The notes under the pieces were generated by a model that saw only the letters and a list, made by a program, of their open reading frames with translations, had not been told where the DNA came from and searched no databases. This document shows positions 16,100 through 24,106 of a DNA stretch of 64,000 bases, in pieces. This DNA comes from JADFRG01 sp036986135 (GTDB taxonomy: Bacteria; Chloroflexota; Anaerolineae; Anaerolineales; E44-bin32). The position numbers and the translations under genes were made by a program. The stretch lies in contig BTQZ01000006.1 in assembly GCA_036986135.1 (NCBI GenBank), forward strand, positions 25,267 through 89,266. The letters run 5' to 3'. The stretch's first letter is position 1. Every line of letters starts with the position of its first letter.

Positions 16100-18111
16100 T
16101 CCACTGTGATCAAAATATTGCCGAGCTCATCTACATGCGCCTGATAGCCGGGCGGTATCAGTGTAGTCGCGCTGTCCTCTTCGATGATCAGGGGGCCGCG
16201 GAAGGCCGCGGCTTTGTCTATCCGGTAGCGCCACATGACAGGGGTCTTGTACGGTTTACCATCGAAGATTGCCTCCCGTGTCTCGATGACCGGGTCGCCC
16301 TCTTCCTTGGGAATCTCAAAGGCAGCATCGTTCCTTGTCAGACGGCCAAGGGCAGCGAGCCGCAGGTTCACAAACTCCGCCGGGGCGCTGGGTGTCGAAT
16401 GCCCGTAGCGCGTGCCGTGCGCGCTGTGGAACGACGCAACGATTTCTGCAAGATCGATGCTGTCCGCAACGTGCACATTCACCGAATACTCCTGACCTAC
16501 GTAACGCATATCGGTTGAACGCTCGAAGTACATGTCTTCAGGGGCAATACCTTCGGCCTCCAGGGTAACGATGCCTTCTTCTTTCAACGCTTCATACGCC
16601 TGCTTGACCTCCTCCGCATCCACGCCGTCCGTGGGATAGTAGAAATTGCGCGTTAGGTCTTGTCGAACGTCTGTCTGGAGCATCCCCCAGGCCGAGAAGG
16701 TGCCGGGAGTCCAGGGGACGATCACTTCGCGGATCTCGAGCTCTCTGGCCAGCCAGACTGCGTGCATAGGTCCGGCCCCGCCAAAGGCAACCAGCGAGTA
16801 ATTACGGGGGTCGATGCCCTGCTCCACGGTGATAGTGCGCATGGCATCGGCCATCTTCGCGTTGATGATTGAGAGCATACCTTCGGCGAAGGCGGCGTCA
16901 TCGAGCCCCAGCTGTTGGGCCATCTCGTGGATTGCCCCGGCGGTCGCCCCTTCGTTGAGCGTCATCCGCCCTGACAGCAGGGACCTTGCTCCGAGCCGCT
17001 TGAGGAAGAGGTTTGCATCGGTTACGGTGGGTACATCGCCGCCCTTGTCGTAGCAAACCGGACCGGGGTCAGCCCCGGCGCTTTGCGGACCGACGCGCAT
17101 CGCCCCTGCCTCCTGCCAAGCCATCGAACCGCCGCCAGCGCCGATGGTGTGGATATCCACAATTGACATCAGCAGCGGCAACCCTTCCTGTTCAGTCTCA
17201 GAGGTGATATTAGGTTTGCCGTCTACGATCAAACTCATATCGAACGATGTACCGCCCATGTCCACGCATAACAAGTTCGGGCGATGCATGGCTGCAGAGA
17301 GCGCCATGCCCCCAATCGTCCCGCCCACCGGTCCCGAAAGGAGCGTGTAGACCGGCCGTCTGCGGGCGGCTTCCACCGTCATCACGCCACCGCTGGACTG
17401 CATCACGTGCAGGGTTGCGGGCACTCCCAGGGCCTTCATTTCATCTCCCAGGCTTACGAGATAGCGCTCGACAATCGGGGCAATGTAAGCGTTCATAGTG
17501 GCCGAGGAGGCGCGTTCGTACTCACGCCATTCGCGTGCTATTTCGTGTGAAAGCGTGATAGATACCCCAGGAAGTGCAGCGGATAGAAGCTCGCGCGCCT
17601 CCAGCTCATGCTGCGGATAGGCATACGAATGAACGAAACAAATGGCTACCGCCTCTATCCCCTCATCCTTGATCTTCCGGATGATCGGCTCGAAATCCTC
17701 CTCGTGCAGTGCTTCCAAGACCGTCCCATCCCATTTCAACCGTTCGCGCACCTCGTGAACGTCGCGGCGGGGGACCAGGCGTTCTGGCTTTCGATACTGA
17801 AGCGCATACAGCTCTTTTCGATCACCGCGCGCAATGGAGTAGGAATCACGCAGTCCGGCAGTCGCAATAAGAAGAACGCGTGCACCCTTTCGCTCCAGAA
17901 ATGCGTTTAAGCCGACTGTTGTTCCATGCACCAGGAATTCGATTTCCGTCATGTCCGGAATGAGATCCTTCAGACCGTCGATGACCGCTCGCGCCGCGTT
18001 CTCTGGCGTTGAAGGCACCTTGCCCGTGAAAACTGCCCCAATCTCTTCGTCGGCCACTACAAAGTCGGTGAAAGTACCACCAATGTCTGCGGATACCCGA
18101 TACTTCGTCAT
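16096..18111 (-). CDS. hyuA: Hydantoinase/oxoprolinase family protein, subunit A
   Basis: 671 residues. The ATP-binding actin-like fold is shown by ADIGGTFTDFVV at the N-terminus and LLCVDMGGTSFDMSL near residue 280; AFGGAGPMHAV is a third signature. Couples ATP hydrolysis to lactam or hydantoin opening together with HyuB. ATGA overlap with the upstream barrel gene and with hyuB downstream means all three are translated as a unit. Substrate cannot be told from sequence; 5-oxoproline, N-methylhydantoin and ketone carboxylation all occur in this family. Confidence 0.9.
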   Translation of the reverse strand: MTKYRVSADIGGTFTDFVVADEEIGAVFTGKVPSTPENAARAVIDGLKDLIPDMTEIEFLVHGTTVGLNAFLERKGARVLLIATAGLRDSYSIARGDRKELYALQYRKPERLVPRRDVHEVRERLKWDGTVLEALHEEDFEPIIRKIKDEGIEAVAICFVHSYAYPQHELEARELLSAALPGVSITLSHEIAREWREYERASSATMNAYIAPIVERYLVSLGDEMKALGVPATLHVMQSSGGVMTVEAARRRPVYTLLSGPVGGTIGGMALSAAMHRPNLLCVDMGGTSFDMSLIVDGKPNITSETEQEGLPLLMSIVDIHTIGAGGGSMAWQEAGAMRVGPQSAGADPGPVCYDKGGDVPTVTDANLFLKRLGARSLLSGRMTLNEGATAGAIHEMAQQLGLDDAAFAEGMLSIINAKMADAMRTITVEQGIDPRNYSLVAFGGAGPMHAVWLARELEIREVIVPWTPGTFSAWGMLQTDVRQDLTRNFYYPTDGVDAEEVKQAYEALKEEGIVTLEAEGIAPEDMYFERSTDMRYVGQEYSVNVHVADSIDLAEIVASFHSAHGTRYGHSTPSAPAEFVNLRLAALGRLTRNDAAFEIPKEEGDPVIETREAIFDGKPYKTPVMWRYRIDKAAAFRGPLIIEEDSATTLIPPGYQAHVDELGNILITVE

Positions 18112-18446
18112 GCTACATCAGGCTCCTTTCTCTGATCGATCAGAACCTCGCTGATCAGGAATATAGGCTCACTCAACTTCTTCAAATTCTCATGCAGGTC
18201 GGCCTGCACCTGTGAATGGAAGAAGCCTTTGCCAAAGCTCTCCCTATCCCGCCAGTCCACTGTGGTCATGAAGCGATAGGGCGATTTCGACCCTGGAGGC
18301 CAAGCTTCCTCAATGCGCGCGAAATCAGCCCGCACCACTCCTTCAATAGCCAGATTGGAGTCTTGGTGCTCAGACAGCCGCCAGTTTAGGAATTCCTCCT
18401 CGTCCGCATTGGGCACGAGATTGTATAGGACTGTAAGCCTTATCAT
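18108..18446 (-). CDS. Small dimeric alpha/beta-barrel protein (EthD/REDY-like)
   Basis: 112 residues. MIRLTVLYNLVPNADEEEFL followed by WRLSEHQDSN is the first beta-alpha unit of ferredoxin-like dimeric barrels (EthD, YCII, Dabb-like). SPYRFMTTVDWRDRESFGKG is the second. Such proteins are small enzymes or substrate chaperones. It sits between the transporter permease and hyuA and overlaps hyuA by four bases, so it likely works on the same substrate. No catalytic residue assignment is possible. Confidence 0.7.
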   Translation of the reverse strand: MIRLTVLYNLVPNADEEEFLNWRLSEHQDSNLAIEGVVRADFARIEEAWPPGSKSPYRFMTTVDWRDRESFGKGFFHSQVQADLHENLKKLSEPIFLISEVLIDQRKEPDVA

Positions 18447-18479
18447 CGAGTTTCCTCCCCTCGGCTAGGCGAAACCTAG

Positions 18480-18505
18480 GCCTCAGGCATCCTCACGCCT
18501 GAGGC
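18480..18505 (-). other. Perfect intercistronic hairpin (9-bp stem, 8-nt loop)
   Basis: GCCTCAGGC (18480-18488) pairs with GCCTGAGGC (18497-18505), between the permease stop and the barrel-protein start. No T-run follows. It may protect or process the transporter mRNA. Confidence 0.5.
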
Positions 18506-18522
18506 ATGTGAATCTACGTTAG

Positions 18523-19506
18523 CTACGGCATACGATGCCGCACGGAGTCCAGTGCGATGGCGAACAGGATGACACTACCCTCAACCGCCAACTGATAGAA
18601 GGGCGGCACGTTCAATATGTTCATTCCGTTCGAGATGAGCTGGAGAAGTAGGACGCCAAAAATTGTGCGCCAGACGGCGCCCTCACCGCCCATGATGCTT
18701 GTTCCGCCGATAACAACTGCGGCAATGGCGCTGAGTTCGATGCCCATGCCAACGTTCGCCTGTCCAGTGGAGATGCGGGAAGCTCCAATCACGCCCGCTA
18801 TTCCGGCGCTCAGCCCGCTGATGGCAAAGGTCATTGTGCGAACAAACCCAACGCGAACGCCCGACAGGCGAGCCGCCTCTTCGTTGCCCCCGATGGCGTA
18901 TACATATCGGCCGAAAGTTGTTCGCGCTAGCACAAACCAAACAATCATTGCGAACCCGGCAAAGAAAAACACGGGAATCTTCGCCTCCAAAAACCTGCCG
19001 CGTCCAAGCATGGCGAACAATTCGTCCTCGATCTGGATCAAAAGGCCGGCGGTCAGCACGAATGCGAATCCACGAATGATGAGACCCGACGCAAGAGTCG
19101 TGACAAACGAGTCGATTCGAAAACCAGAGATCAACCCCCCGTTGAGGAAGCCAAGCGTGAGACCGGCCAATATGCCCACAGCCAATCCCGGGATTGGATA
19201 GCCCAGGCTTGCGATGAAGGCCGCAACGGCTCCTGAAAAGGCAAAGATCGCACCAGCGGAAAGGTCAAAGCCCCCGCCGATAATCGTCACGGTCGCGCCT
19301 AGTGCAACCAGGCCGACTTGCGACGCTTGATCTAGGACGTTAAGCATGTTTCGCGTGCTTAAGAAAGCTGGAGCCAGGAGGCTTAGCACCACGAAGACGG
19401 CGATGAAAGCGATGATGATGCCGTAGTCGGTCAGAATGCTGAGCTTAAGCCGCCTCGGTTTCCGCTCTTCCACAATGATCACGCTAGGTGCGTCGCCTTT
19501 TGCCAT
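18523..19506 (-). CDS. ABC transporter permease, RbsC-like (CUT2/BPD_transp_2)
   Basis: 327 residues with about nine or ten membrane helices. The motif GGFDLSAGAIFAFSG and the EAA-like segment YAIGGNEEAARLSGVRV with GGTSIMGGEGAVWRTIFGV are diagnostic of the ribose/xylose/AI-2 permease family. Forms a homodimeric channel with the RbsA-like ATPase encoded 24 bases upstream. Ligand not determined; CUT2 systems usually take sugars, but here the neighbours are hydantoinase-type enzymes. Confidence 0.9.
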   Translation of the reverse strand: MAKGDAPSVIIVEERKPRRLKLSILTDYGIIIAFIAVFVVLSLLAPAFLSTRNMLNVLDQASQVGLVALGATVTIIGGGFDLSAGAIFAFSGAVAAFIASLGYPIPGLAVGILAGLTLGFLNGGLISGFRIDSFVTTLASGLIIRGFAFVLTAGLLIQIEDELFAMLGRGRFLEAKIPVFFFAGFAMIVWFVLARTTFGRYVYAIGGNEEAARLSGVRVGFVRTMTFAISGLSAGIAGVIGASRISTGQANVGMGIELSAIAAVVIGGTSIMGGEGAVWRTIFGVLLLQLISNGMNILNVPPFYQLAVEGSVILFAIALDSVRHRMP

Positions 19507-19529
19507 CGTATTGAGTTTTTCCCCCGGCC

Positions 19530-21025
19530 TTATTCTGTGGCGAAGGCCGCGCGCATCACGGCATCCTCTGTCAGCGATGAGTGGTCATCGGGACTATCAA
19601 CCAGCTCTTCGACAATCCTGCCCAATCGCATGACCAGCACACGATGAGCGAGGCCGAGCACCTCTTCCAGTTCCGAAGAAATCAGCAGCAGTGCCATACC
19701 CTCTTCGGCCAGTGACGTAAGCAGTTGGTATATCGTTCTCTTGGCGCCCACGTCCACTCCATGCGTAGGCTCATCTGCAATCAGAAGCTTGGGGCGCCGG
19801 AAGAGCCACTTCGCGAAGAGCACCTTCTGCTGATTGCCACCCGAGAGGCTGTCGACCCGGACCGCCGGCTCGGGTGGCCTGACGTCTAGCTCTTCGAGAA
19901 TGTAGGCAGTTTCGCGAAGTTCGCGGCCGCTCTCAATAATGAGCCCCCGGCTGACGGTTGCCAGGTGAGGCAGCGAGACGTTGTGGCCAACGAACAAGCT
20001 CATCAGCAGGCCTTGATCCTTGCGGCTCTCCGGCAGGAGCGCAATCCCTTCCTTCACCGCTTCGTGAGGCGTGTCGACCTTGACCGGCTGCTGTTCGATT
20101 TCAAGTTCACCGCTGTCGCGCCGGTCGGCACCGAATATGGTTTTCGCCACTTCCGAACGACCGCTGCCGATCAGACCGGCAAGCCCGACAATCTCGCCCG
20201 CGCGGATGTCGAATGAAACCTCCTCGATAATGCCCCTGCGCGAGAGATGCCTGACAGAAAACACGACCGGGGCGTCGGCCGCTGGAAACTTCTTTGGAGG
20301 GAAGGTCAGAGACATGGATCGGCCAAGCATGGCCGTGACCAGGCTCTCAGGGGTCTCATCCTTCGCCGGGGCGGTCCGGACTAACTCGCCATTACGGAGC
20401 ACAGTTACCGTATCCGCTACGCTTAGGACTTCCTCCAGAAAGTGTGAGACATAGACGATCGTCGTGCCAGCTTCGCACAGGCTACGGACGATTTCAATGA
20501 GTTTCGCAGTTTCGTCGTCGGGGAGGGCGGCAGTCGGCTCGTCCATAACGATCAGGCGGGCGTTTCGCGCCATGGCCTTAAGGATCTCAACCTTCTTCTG
20601 GTCAGAGACGCTCAGGCTTGAGACCAGGGCGTCGGGAGGTAGGTCGAAATGAGACTTAGCGATCAGCCCACCGAAGCGCTGCCGCGTTTCACGGGCCTGA
20701 AGCACACCGGCTCTTCTGCTTTCGATACCGAGATATACGTTTTCCAGAACGGTAAGCTTCGGCACAAGCGTGATTTCTTGATGGATCATGGTGATGCCAT
20801 CGATCAACGCGTCGCGCGGTGTTGCATAGTGGACTCTCCGGCCATCCACAGCCAGTTCGCCCTCGTCCGGACGCAGAGCTCCAGCGACAATCTTGCCGAG
20901 CGTGGATTTGCCGGCACCATTCTCACCCACGAGGCCGTGAATCGAGCCCCGCGCGATGTTTAAGTCGATATCAATAAGCGCTTCAACCCCTCCGAAGCGC
21001 TTACTGATGCCGCGTGTTCTAACAT
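19530..21025 (-). CDS. CUT2-type ABC transporter ATP-binding protein (RbsA-like); start disrupted by an apparent 1-base deletion
   Basis: About 498 residues with two ATPase halves. The first has Walker A GENGAGKST, signature LSVSDQKKVE and Walker B LIVMDEPTAAL. The second has the usual degenerate Walker A (GLIGSGRSEV), LSGGNQQKV and LLIADEPTHGVDVG. In the true frame there is no ATG, GTG or TTG near the family N-terminus (RGISKRFGGVEAL). The natural ATG at 21025 reads ATG TTA GAA and is one base out of frame. Adding one A after GAA would give MLETRGISKRFGG, the canonical start. Alternatively a TTG at 21092, inside the preceding gene, could serve. Family identity is certain; the start is not. 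Confidence 0.88.
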
Positions 21026-21026
21026 G

Positions 21027-21054
21027 GGATTGGGGGTCATTCGACCCCCAATCC
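21027..21054 (-). other. Strong intercistronic stem-loop between binding protein and ATPase genes
   Basis: GGATTGGGGGTC (21027-21038) is perfectly complementary to GACCCCCAATCC (21043-21054): a 12-bp stem with a 4-base loop. It lies 22 bases after the binding-protein stop and one base before the ATG at 21025. Such elements commonly keep the binding-protein mRNA abundant relative to the membrane components. Confidence 0.65.
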
Positions 21055-21075
21055 TTGTGCTCGTTTATTATGGGA

Positions 21076-22113
21076 CTACCACTGGGGCTCAAACTGATCC
21101 ACGTTGTCCTTCGTGATGATTGGGCCGTCCGGCGGGAGCGGCGGTCTCTGATCATCATTGAAAACAGATGTGGGATGGTCCTCACCCCGTACCGCCTTGA
21201 TTGCGATTTCGCCCGCGATCACACCCTCAGTGTACGGTATGTCGGCGTAGTCGGCGAAGAAGCGTCCCTCTGAGACCGCTTTGTAGCCTTGCTCGTTGGT
21301 CCCATTGCCGAGCAGCAGAATCTTGCCCTCAAGCCCCGCGTCGATGACGGCCTGCTCGGCGCCCAGCATCATCTGGTCGCCCGGTGTGGCCAAGACATTA
21401 ATGTCCGGGTTGGCCTGAAGCATATTCTGCGCGACTTCAAAGCCATTGTCCTGCAGGTAGTAGGCTTCCTGATTGGCCACGATTTCTATGTCCGGATGAT
21501 CCTTGAGCACATCGCCAATGGCCTCGACCCGATCCTGATCGACGGTAAGCGCCTGGACTCCATTTATGTACCCAACTTTGCACGGGGTTTCTTCCACGGT
21601 CTCGCAGGCACGGACGATCATCTCGCCCAAAAGAAGACCATGACCATATCCCGTACGACCGACGTAGGCCGAGACACCACAGCAGGGTTCCATCGACCTG
21701 GCGTCCGGCCCAATAACGACATCGACGGCAACCACCGTGATGCCCGCCGCGATAGCATCCTCGACATCCGGGATGACGGCATTCCCGTCATTCGCGTAGA
21801 TCACGAATGCATCGAAGTTGCCTGACACAATCGCGTCCTGAATCTGGTTCGATTGCGCTACCGAGTCGAACGGTGGGTCAGAGCCAAATATTTGGACCGT
21901 CCCACCTAGTCTGGCCGCTGCATCCTCCACCCCGTCTGAGACGGCTTTTGTAAAAGCGTTGCCGAGTACCGGGTGGAAGACGGCTATGCGGACAGGCTCC
22001 AGCTCTGCTGGGGCTTCCTCCTCTGCCGGTTCAGCGCTCTGACACGCCGTCACGGCCAGGGCGAGGACGGTGAGTCCAATCAAGAGCATCCACCACTTAT
22101 TGCGCTTTGACAT
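21076..22113 (-). CDS. Substrate-binding lipoprotein of CUT2-type ABC transporter
   Basis: 345 residues. The N-terminus MSKRNKWWMLLIGL is followed by a hydrophobic run and lipobox VTAC (C24), so it is a lipid-anchored extracytoplasmic protein. The mature part is a type I periplasmic-binding fold (VRIAVFHPVLGNAFTKAVSDG; GNFDAFVIYANDGNAVIP; INVLATPGDQMMLGAEQAV). GGAGGGG precedes ATG 22113. First gene of the transporter-hyu operon. Ligand unknown; residues differ enough from ribose-binding protein that a non-sugar ligand is possible. Confidence 0.87.
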   Translation of the reverse strand: MSKRNKWWMLLIGLTVLALAVTACQSAEPAEEEAPAELEPVRIAVFHPVLGNAFTKAVSDGVEDAAARLGGTVQIFGSDPPFDSVAQSNQIQDAIVSGNFDAFVIYANDGNAVIPDVEDAIAAGITVVAVDVVIGPDARSMEPCCGVSAYVGRTGYGHGLLLGEMIVRACETVEETPCKVGYINGVQALTVDQDRVEAIGDVLKDHPDIEIVANQEAYYLQDNGFEVAQNMLQANPDINVLATPGDQMMLGAEQAVIDAGLEGKILLLGNGTNEQGYKAVSEGRFFADYADIPYTEGVIAGEIAIKAVRGEDHPTSVFNDDQRPPLPPDGPIITKDNVDQFEPQW

Positions 22114-22289
22114 AACTTTTCCCCTCCGTTTCCTAACTTTTCGTTCTGGCCTCCTGCGGCCAGATATCCGAACGGCTCGCCTCCGCCTTTTCCCACCCTG
22201 CGGCGCCTGGAATATGCACAGGCATCGTCCGGCGACTGCCCGAAACTCGCCTCCTCTCTCCTATTCTGGCGCTTCTCACAGGTAGGTGC

Positions 22290-22309
22290 GGCATATGCCT
22301 AAATGTCAA
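22290..22309 (-). promoter_or_regulatory. Possible operator/promoter of the transporter-hyu operon
   Basis: A TTGACA box (minus, 22304-22309) is followed by TTTA and the 10-base palindrome GGCATATGCC (22290-22299). The -10 box is poor, as expected for an activated or repressed promoter. A related GGCATATTCTGCC occurs before the GntR gene (23068-23080). Confidence 0.4.
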
Positions 22310-22322
22310 TTGAAGGCGCTTG

Positions 22323-23000
22323 CTACTCGCCTTTGCGAATCACCTCCAGCAGCATTTCACGTATCTCTTCCATTTGCACTTGTAGGAGGTGCTGAACAGC
22401 CACCGGGTCATGTTGCCGAAGGGCGGCCAAGAGTTGCTCGTGCCCGTCAATGATGCGCTTGAAATAGGTTTCTTGAGCCAGTGCCAATCGCCGGTAAAGC
22501 TCAGCCATATCCAAATACTTCATGGTGAGCTCGTAAAGCCGAGGCCGATTCGGGATTGCGTAAAGTACGGCATAAAACTCCCGGTTGGCTGCCAGCAACT
22601 GCAACCGGTCTCCCCGTCTATACTCCTCCTTCATTAGGTCGAATAGAACCTCCAGTCGCTCAAGCTGCTCGTCAGTGATTCGAAGCGCGGCTAGACTGAC
22701 GCAGCATCCTTCAAGCGCAATGCGAATGCAGTAGATGTCGTCTAGTTCTGACGACGACAGCTTCGCCACACTGGCGCCCTTGTAGGGGGAAAACGTGACA
22801 AGACCCTCAGAGGCCAGCTTCTGCAAGGCCTCTCGGACAGGCGTTCGGCTGATTCCGAGCCGTTCCGCAAGCCGACCTTGAGTGAGCCGCTCCCCGGGCT
22901 CTAGCCGGTGGGTTAGGATAAGCTCGCGAATCCGACCAGCGGCAGACTCCTGCATCGTCTGGTGGTTGAGATCGAATTCGGTTTCGGGTTTGTCTTGCAT
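22323..23000 (-). CDS. GntR family transcriptional regulator (FCD/FadR-C subfamily)
   Basis: 225 residues from ATG 23000. An N-terminal winged helix (RIRELILTHRLEPGERLTQG; RLGISRTPVREAL; VTFSPYKGASVAKL) is followed by an all-helical FCD ligand domain (DIYCIRIALEGCCVSLAALR; AANREFYAVLYAIPNRPRL). Probably the local regulator of the transporter-hyuAB operon that begins 210 bases downstream on the same strand. An upstream ATG-type extension to 23045 has no family match. A promoter and candidate operators precede it. Confidence 0.88.
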   Translation of the reverse strand: MQDKPETEFDLNHQTMQESAAGRIRELILTHRLEPGERLTQGRLAERLGISRTPVREALQKLASEGLVTFSPYKGASVAKLSSSELDDIYCIRIALEGCCVSLAALRITDEQLERLEVLFDLMKEEYRRGDRLQLLAANREFYAVLYAIPNRPRLYELTMKYLDMAELYRRLALAQETYFKRIIDGHEQLLAALRQHDPVAVQHLLQVQMEEIREMLLEVIRKGE

Positions 23001-23067
23001 TGTTTCAGTCCACCATGCACCGCAGGTCGTCCCCCAGCGGTGCATCTCTCTTCTGGGGAAATGCTTG

Positions 23068-23100
23068 GGCAGAATATGCCTTTATGCGTGTTTATGCGTG
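23068..23100. repeat. Dyad plus tandem 10-bp repeats in the GntR leader
   Basis: GGCAGAATATGCC (23068-23080) is directly followed by two exact copies of TTTATGCGTG (23081-23090 and 23091-23100). A third copy of the decamer is at 23886-23895, after the nitroreductase gene. Confidence 0.5.
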
Positions 23101-23114
23101 CCGGAATCGCGAAT

Positions 23115-23152
23115 ATTGTATCCAATATACGCTTTTTGCCTGCAGGTGTCAA
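23115..23152 (-). promoter_or_regulatory. Promoter with overlapping palindrome, GntR gene
   Basis: On the minus strand TTGACA (23147-23152), 17 bases, then TATATT (23124-23129). The imperfect palindrome ATTGTATCCAAT (23115-23126) overlaps the -10 box. Sites of the TTGTATACAA kind are used by some FCD-type GntR regulators, so autoregulation is likely. Confidence 0.6.
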
Positions 23153-23261
23153 TTGGTAGTTCCCAAAGAGGATCTTGGTCTCACATCCCCACAATTTGTC
23201 CCCTAATCGCGCCATTAAACCTCTTCGAAATTCCGGGGCGACGTGATGTATATTGGTGGGT

Positions 23262-23864
23262 ATGACGGAGACGCGCATGGCCGAAGTCGTCACACTTCCA
23301 GATCCGCAGAGGGAGGGACAGATGTCGCTGGAGGCCGCTCTCGAGCGTCGCCACTCAGTGCGCGAGTTTTCGACCGAGCCTCTGACAATGGAGGATATCT
23401 CCCAGCTTCTGTGGTCTGCCCAAGGCATTACCGATGCCAGCGGTCACCGCACCTCCCCTTCGGCCGGGGCTACGTACCCCCTTGAGCTGTACCTGGTGAC
23501 CGGAGATGGTGTGTTCCACTACATCCCTCAGGATCACACGCTCCATCGCGTCCGGGAGGGAGACTTGCGCCGGGATCTCTTCGACGCTTCCCTCGAGCAA
23601 GAGTTTATCCTTGAAGCGCCGGCTACCATCGTGTTCACGGCGGTGTTCGCCAGGACCGAGCAGCGCTATGGCTCCACTCGAAGTCCTCGCTACGTCCATG
23701 TGGAAGTCGGTCATGCGGCTCAGAATGTTTTGCTGCAAGCCGTGGCGCTCGGCTTGGGCGCCGTTCCGGTGGGAGCGTACGAAGACAAACGCGTCAGCAG
23801 CGTCTTGCATCTGCCGGCCGACCAAGCTCCGCTCTACCTGATTTCGGTCGGCCATCCGCGATAA
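23262..23864 (+). CDS. SagB/ThcOx-type nitroreductase family protein
   Basis: About 200 residues. ERRHSVREFSTEPLTMEDIS is the FMN-binding R-R-S-x-R region, and LLWSAQGITDASGHRTSPSAGATYPLELY is the SagB/ThcOx dehydrogenase signature, with VGHAAQNVLLQAVALGLGAV further on. These FMN enzymes oxidise azolines in RiPP maturation or act as stand-alone reductases. No precursor peptide or YcaO partner lies nearby, so a stand-alone role is more likely. ATG 23262 follows GGTGGG; it is divergent from the GntR gene. Confidence 0.85.
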   Translation: MTETRMAEVVTLPDPQREGQMSLEAALERRHSVREFSTEPLTMEDISQLLWSAQGITDASGHRTSPSAGATYPLELYLVTGDGVFHYIPQDHTLHRVREGDLRRDLFDASLEQEFILEAPATIVFTAVFARTEQRYGSTRSPRYVHVEVGHAAQNVLLQAVALGLGAVPVGAYEDKRVSSVLHLPADQAPLYLISVGHPR

Positions 23865-24039
23865 GCCTCCTCGCCGACAACGGCATTTATGCGTGTGACA
23901 GGTTCAGCGGGCCTGAAACACCAGGACGTTCCAGTTGCGAAGCAGTTGTGATTCAACCTTTCACTCGGCGCAGGACGCAGCGCGAGCGCTTTCGGAACCC
24001 AACCAGCAAATAGCTCCCAGCCAATCGCCGATCCACGAA

Positions 24040-24074
24040 TTAATAACAAACGGGGCGGCAGAATGGCCGCCCCG
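24040..24074 (-). terminator. Rho-independent terminator of the M50 protease transcript
   Basis: CGGGGCGGC (24051-24059) pairs with GCCGCCCCG (24066-24074), a 9-bp perfect stem with a 6-base loop. On the minus strand it is followed by TTTGTTATTAATT. It lies 33 bases past the M50 stop. Confidence 0.8.
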
Positions 24075-24106
24075 TGACTTCTCGGACGCAGGTTCTCTGC
24101 TGCCTA

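Noticed and set aside
23262..23864. SagB-type dehydrogenase as part of a RiPP (azole peptide) cluster
   Set aside because: No YcaO, precursor peptide or peptide exporter gene lies within reach; neighbours are a GntR regulator and an M50 protease.
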